From: an uncultured Myxococcales bacterium
GTDB lineage: Bacteria > Myxococcota > Myxococcia > Myxococcales > Myxococcaceae
DNA length: 64,000 nt
Reading direction: 5' to 3'
NCBI GenBank assembly: GCA_937980205.1
Contig: CALJKW010000079.1
Span: 248,001 to 312,000, forward strand
This document shows positions 62,767 through 64,000 of this stretch, one piece after another; positions within the stretch are counted from its first letter, which is position 1, and each line of letters starts with the position of its first letter. Under the pieces are notes generated by a model that did not search any database, was not told the origin of the DNA, and was given only the letters and a program-made list of their open reading frames with translations. A program made the translations under genes and the position numbers.

Positions 62767-63777
62767 TCACTGCGGAGCTTCGTCTTCTTCGGCCGGGGCT
62801 TCCTGGCCGCCGGAGAAGCCGGAGGTGCCGCCGTCGGTGCCGGCGCGAGGAATGCCGAAGCGCTCCATGGCGGCGGCGATGCCGAGGGGCTTGTCCTGGT
62901 CGGGGAGGAACTCTTCGGGGGCTTTGAGCTTGGGGTCGACGCCGATGTCGCCCAGCGAGCTCTTGAGGACGAGCCAGAGATCGGCGGCGGGGCCGGCGTC
63001 GTTGGCGACGCCGAGGCGGCCGTCGAGGTTGGTCTGGAGGACGACGCTCGTGTCGGCGTCGACCCAGATGGTGCCCTGCAGGGCGCGGGGCTCGCGGGCG
63101 TCCCAGAACTGCTGGCGGCGGCGGGTGGTGTCGTCGGGGCCGGCCTTGGCCTGCGGCAACGGAGGCAGCGGGCGCGGCTCCTGCGCGAGGGCGGGGCCGA
63201 GGGAGACGGTGTACTTCCAGGCGGTGCGGCCGGCGATGGTCTCGGTGCCGGCGGCGGTGAGCTTGAGGCGGCCGCGGAAGAGCGCGTCGAAGTCGCGGAT
63301 GGCGCCGTAGGTCTCGTTGCGGACGCGCTCGGCCATGCCGCGGTCGCGCTTGCGCTCGCGGAACTTGCCGTAGCGGCTCTTGGCGTAGACGGAGCCGTGG
63401 ACGCGCAAGACCTCGAAGCCCTGGTCGGAGGAGTTGTTCTGAATGGCGTGGAAGTCGCCGCTGACGCCGCCGGGGCCGGCGAGGAGGGTGCGGTCTTCGA
63501 TGAGCCTGGTGTTGCGGCCGGTGCCGCTCCACTCGAAGGTGATCCTGGCGGTGAACTTGTGGGCGCCGATGCGCTCGGTGGCCTCGGCGGCGCTCATGCC
63601 GAGGACGCGGCGGGCGACCTCGGTCTTCTCGGCGACGTCTTCTGGGGGGAGCTTTTCCTTGGCGGCGGCGACGGCCTGGGGCGGATCTTCGGGGGAGAAG
63701 ATGCGGGCCTTGGCGGCCTTGTCGACGGGGTCGGTGCAGGCGCCGAGCAGCGCGAGGAGAATGATCTTGCGCGTCAC
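62767..63777 (-). CDS. Lipoprotein of unknown function
   Basis: 336 residues from GTG 63777 (ATG 63810 is the alternative, adding 11 residues ahead of the signal). Signal VTRKIILLALLGAC, next residue Thr. The mature protein has a beta-rich domain, GRNTRLIEDRTLL...WVDADTSVVLQTNLDGRLG, similar in outline to outer-membrane lipoprotein-sorting (LolA-like) beta half-barrels, but I cannot confirm this. The last 40 residues are acidic and Gly-rich (GQEAPAEEDEAPQ). Divergent from the DUF2058-like gene: the start codons are about 30 bases apart. Confidence 0.82.
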   Translation of the reverse strand: MTRKIILLALLGACTDPVDKAAKARIFSPEDPPQAVAAAKEKLPPEDVAEKTEVARRVLGMSAAEATERIGAHKFTARITFEWSGTGRNTRLIEDRTLLAGPGGVSGDFHAIQNNSSDQGFEVLRVHGSVYAKSRYGKFRERKRDRGMAERVRNETYGAIRDFDALFRGRLKLTAAGTETIAGRTAWKYTVSLGPALAQEPRPLPPLPQAKAGPDDTTRRRQQFWDAREPRALQGTIWVDADTSVVLQTNLDGRLGVANDAGPAADLWLVLKSSLGDIGVDPKLKAPEEFLPDQDKPLGIAAAMERFGIPRAGTDGGTSGFSGGQEAPAEEDEAPQ

Positions 63778-63808
63778 GAGGGCGGGCACCCTAGCATCGG
63801 AATTCGGC

Positions 63809-64000
63809 ATGCAGAGCCTCAAAGACAAGCTGCTCAAGGCAGGGTTGGTGACGGAAGCGGACGCGCAGCGCGCGGCTTCTTCGGCTGGTTCGGGTTCGAA
63901 GTCGAACGCGAAGAAGGAGGCGCCGATTCCGAAGCTGCCGCCGCTGCCCGGCAGCCCCGCGGCTCAACGGCAGCAGTCGCAGAGACAGCTCGAGCTCGAC
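63809..64000 (+). CDS. DUF2058-like protein, 3' end beyond the window
   Basis: 64 residues visible from ATG 63809: MQSLKDKLLKAGLVTEADAQRA, the usual opening of DUF2058 (YaiL-like) proteins, then a Lys/Ser-rich and Pro-rich spacer. The family is small and basic and is thought to bind nucleic acid or ribosomes. The ATG forms a palindromic CATG with the opposite strand. The sequence is open to the window edge. Confidence 0.75.
   Translation, partial: MQSLKDKLLKAGLVTEADAQRAASSAGSGSKSNAKKEAPIPKLPPLPGSPAAQRQQSQRQLELD

Overview
The window is GC-rich, densely coded DNA, almost certainly from a Myxococcota (myxobacterial) chromosome. The evidence is the set of gene families: Ser/Thr protein kinases, FHA-domain sigma-54 activators, about fifteen small-to-large lipoproteins, a MYXO-CTERM sorting tail, choice-of-anchor-D and PKD-like secreted proteins, a metzincin-type lipoprotein protease and an EpsX/Y/Z-like exopolysaccharide locus. 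No tRNA, rRNA, CRISPR array, transposase or prophage gene was seen, and no gene-free stretch exceeds 300 bases. The largest gaps are 24321-24580 and 62496-62766.

Layout. 1-6318 (minus): a tightly overlapping operon of coiled-coil membrane protein, lipoprotein, LolD/FtsX-type ABC pair, three-TM protein and a Ser/Thr kinase cut by the window edge. 6342-7154: a solitary TruB-like pseudouridine synthase, followed by a REP-like palindrome. 7292-13294 (minus): lipoprotein, NatA/NatB-type ABC exporter, PspA and a TAT-lipoprotein of the PhoX/DUF839 type. 13426-17043: metzincin lipoprotein and an amidohydrolase. 17167-18274: a secreted NTF2-like protein with clear promoter and terminator, then a membrane winged-helix protein. 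18401-24320 (minus): ASH-domain lipoprotein, gpsA, outer-membrane-type protein, di-haem YVTN lipoprotein. 24581-27970: a two-component pair, an FHA protein and small unknowns. 28021-29767 (minus): a copper type II monooxygenase-like lipoprotein with a cytochrome-like lipoprotein. 29840-32682 (minus): a Cpx-like system rich in histidine. 32796-37892: exopolysaccharide genes. 37919-41526: phytochelatin-synthase-like protein, dtd, msrP, and a VanY-type peptidase with MYXO-CTERM.

41617-54639 is a signalling island. Two three-gene modules, each Ser/Thr kinase, then a two-TM protein with a Cys motif, then a lipoprotein, face each other across a CBS-domain gene. They are followed by two FHA-sigma-54 activators, which could read kinase output, a methyltransferase and a TonB-like lipoprotein. 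54690-64000 holds a large TPR-like protein, a glycosyltransferase fusion, GNAT, RluA, a protein that looks like an M3 peptidase without its zinc site, a 19-bp perfect palindrome, a small conserved protein, a lipoprotein and the start of a DUF2058-like gene.

Family calls come from reading motifs by eye; start codons were chosen from overlaps, Shine-Dalgarno matches and signal peptides.
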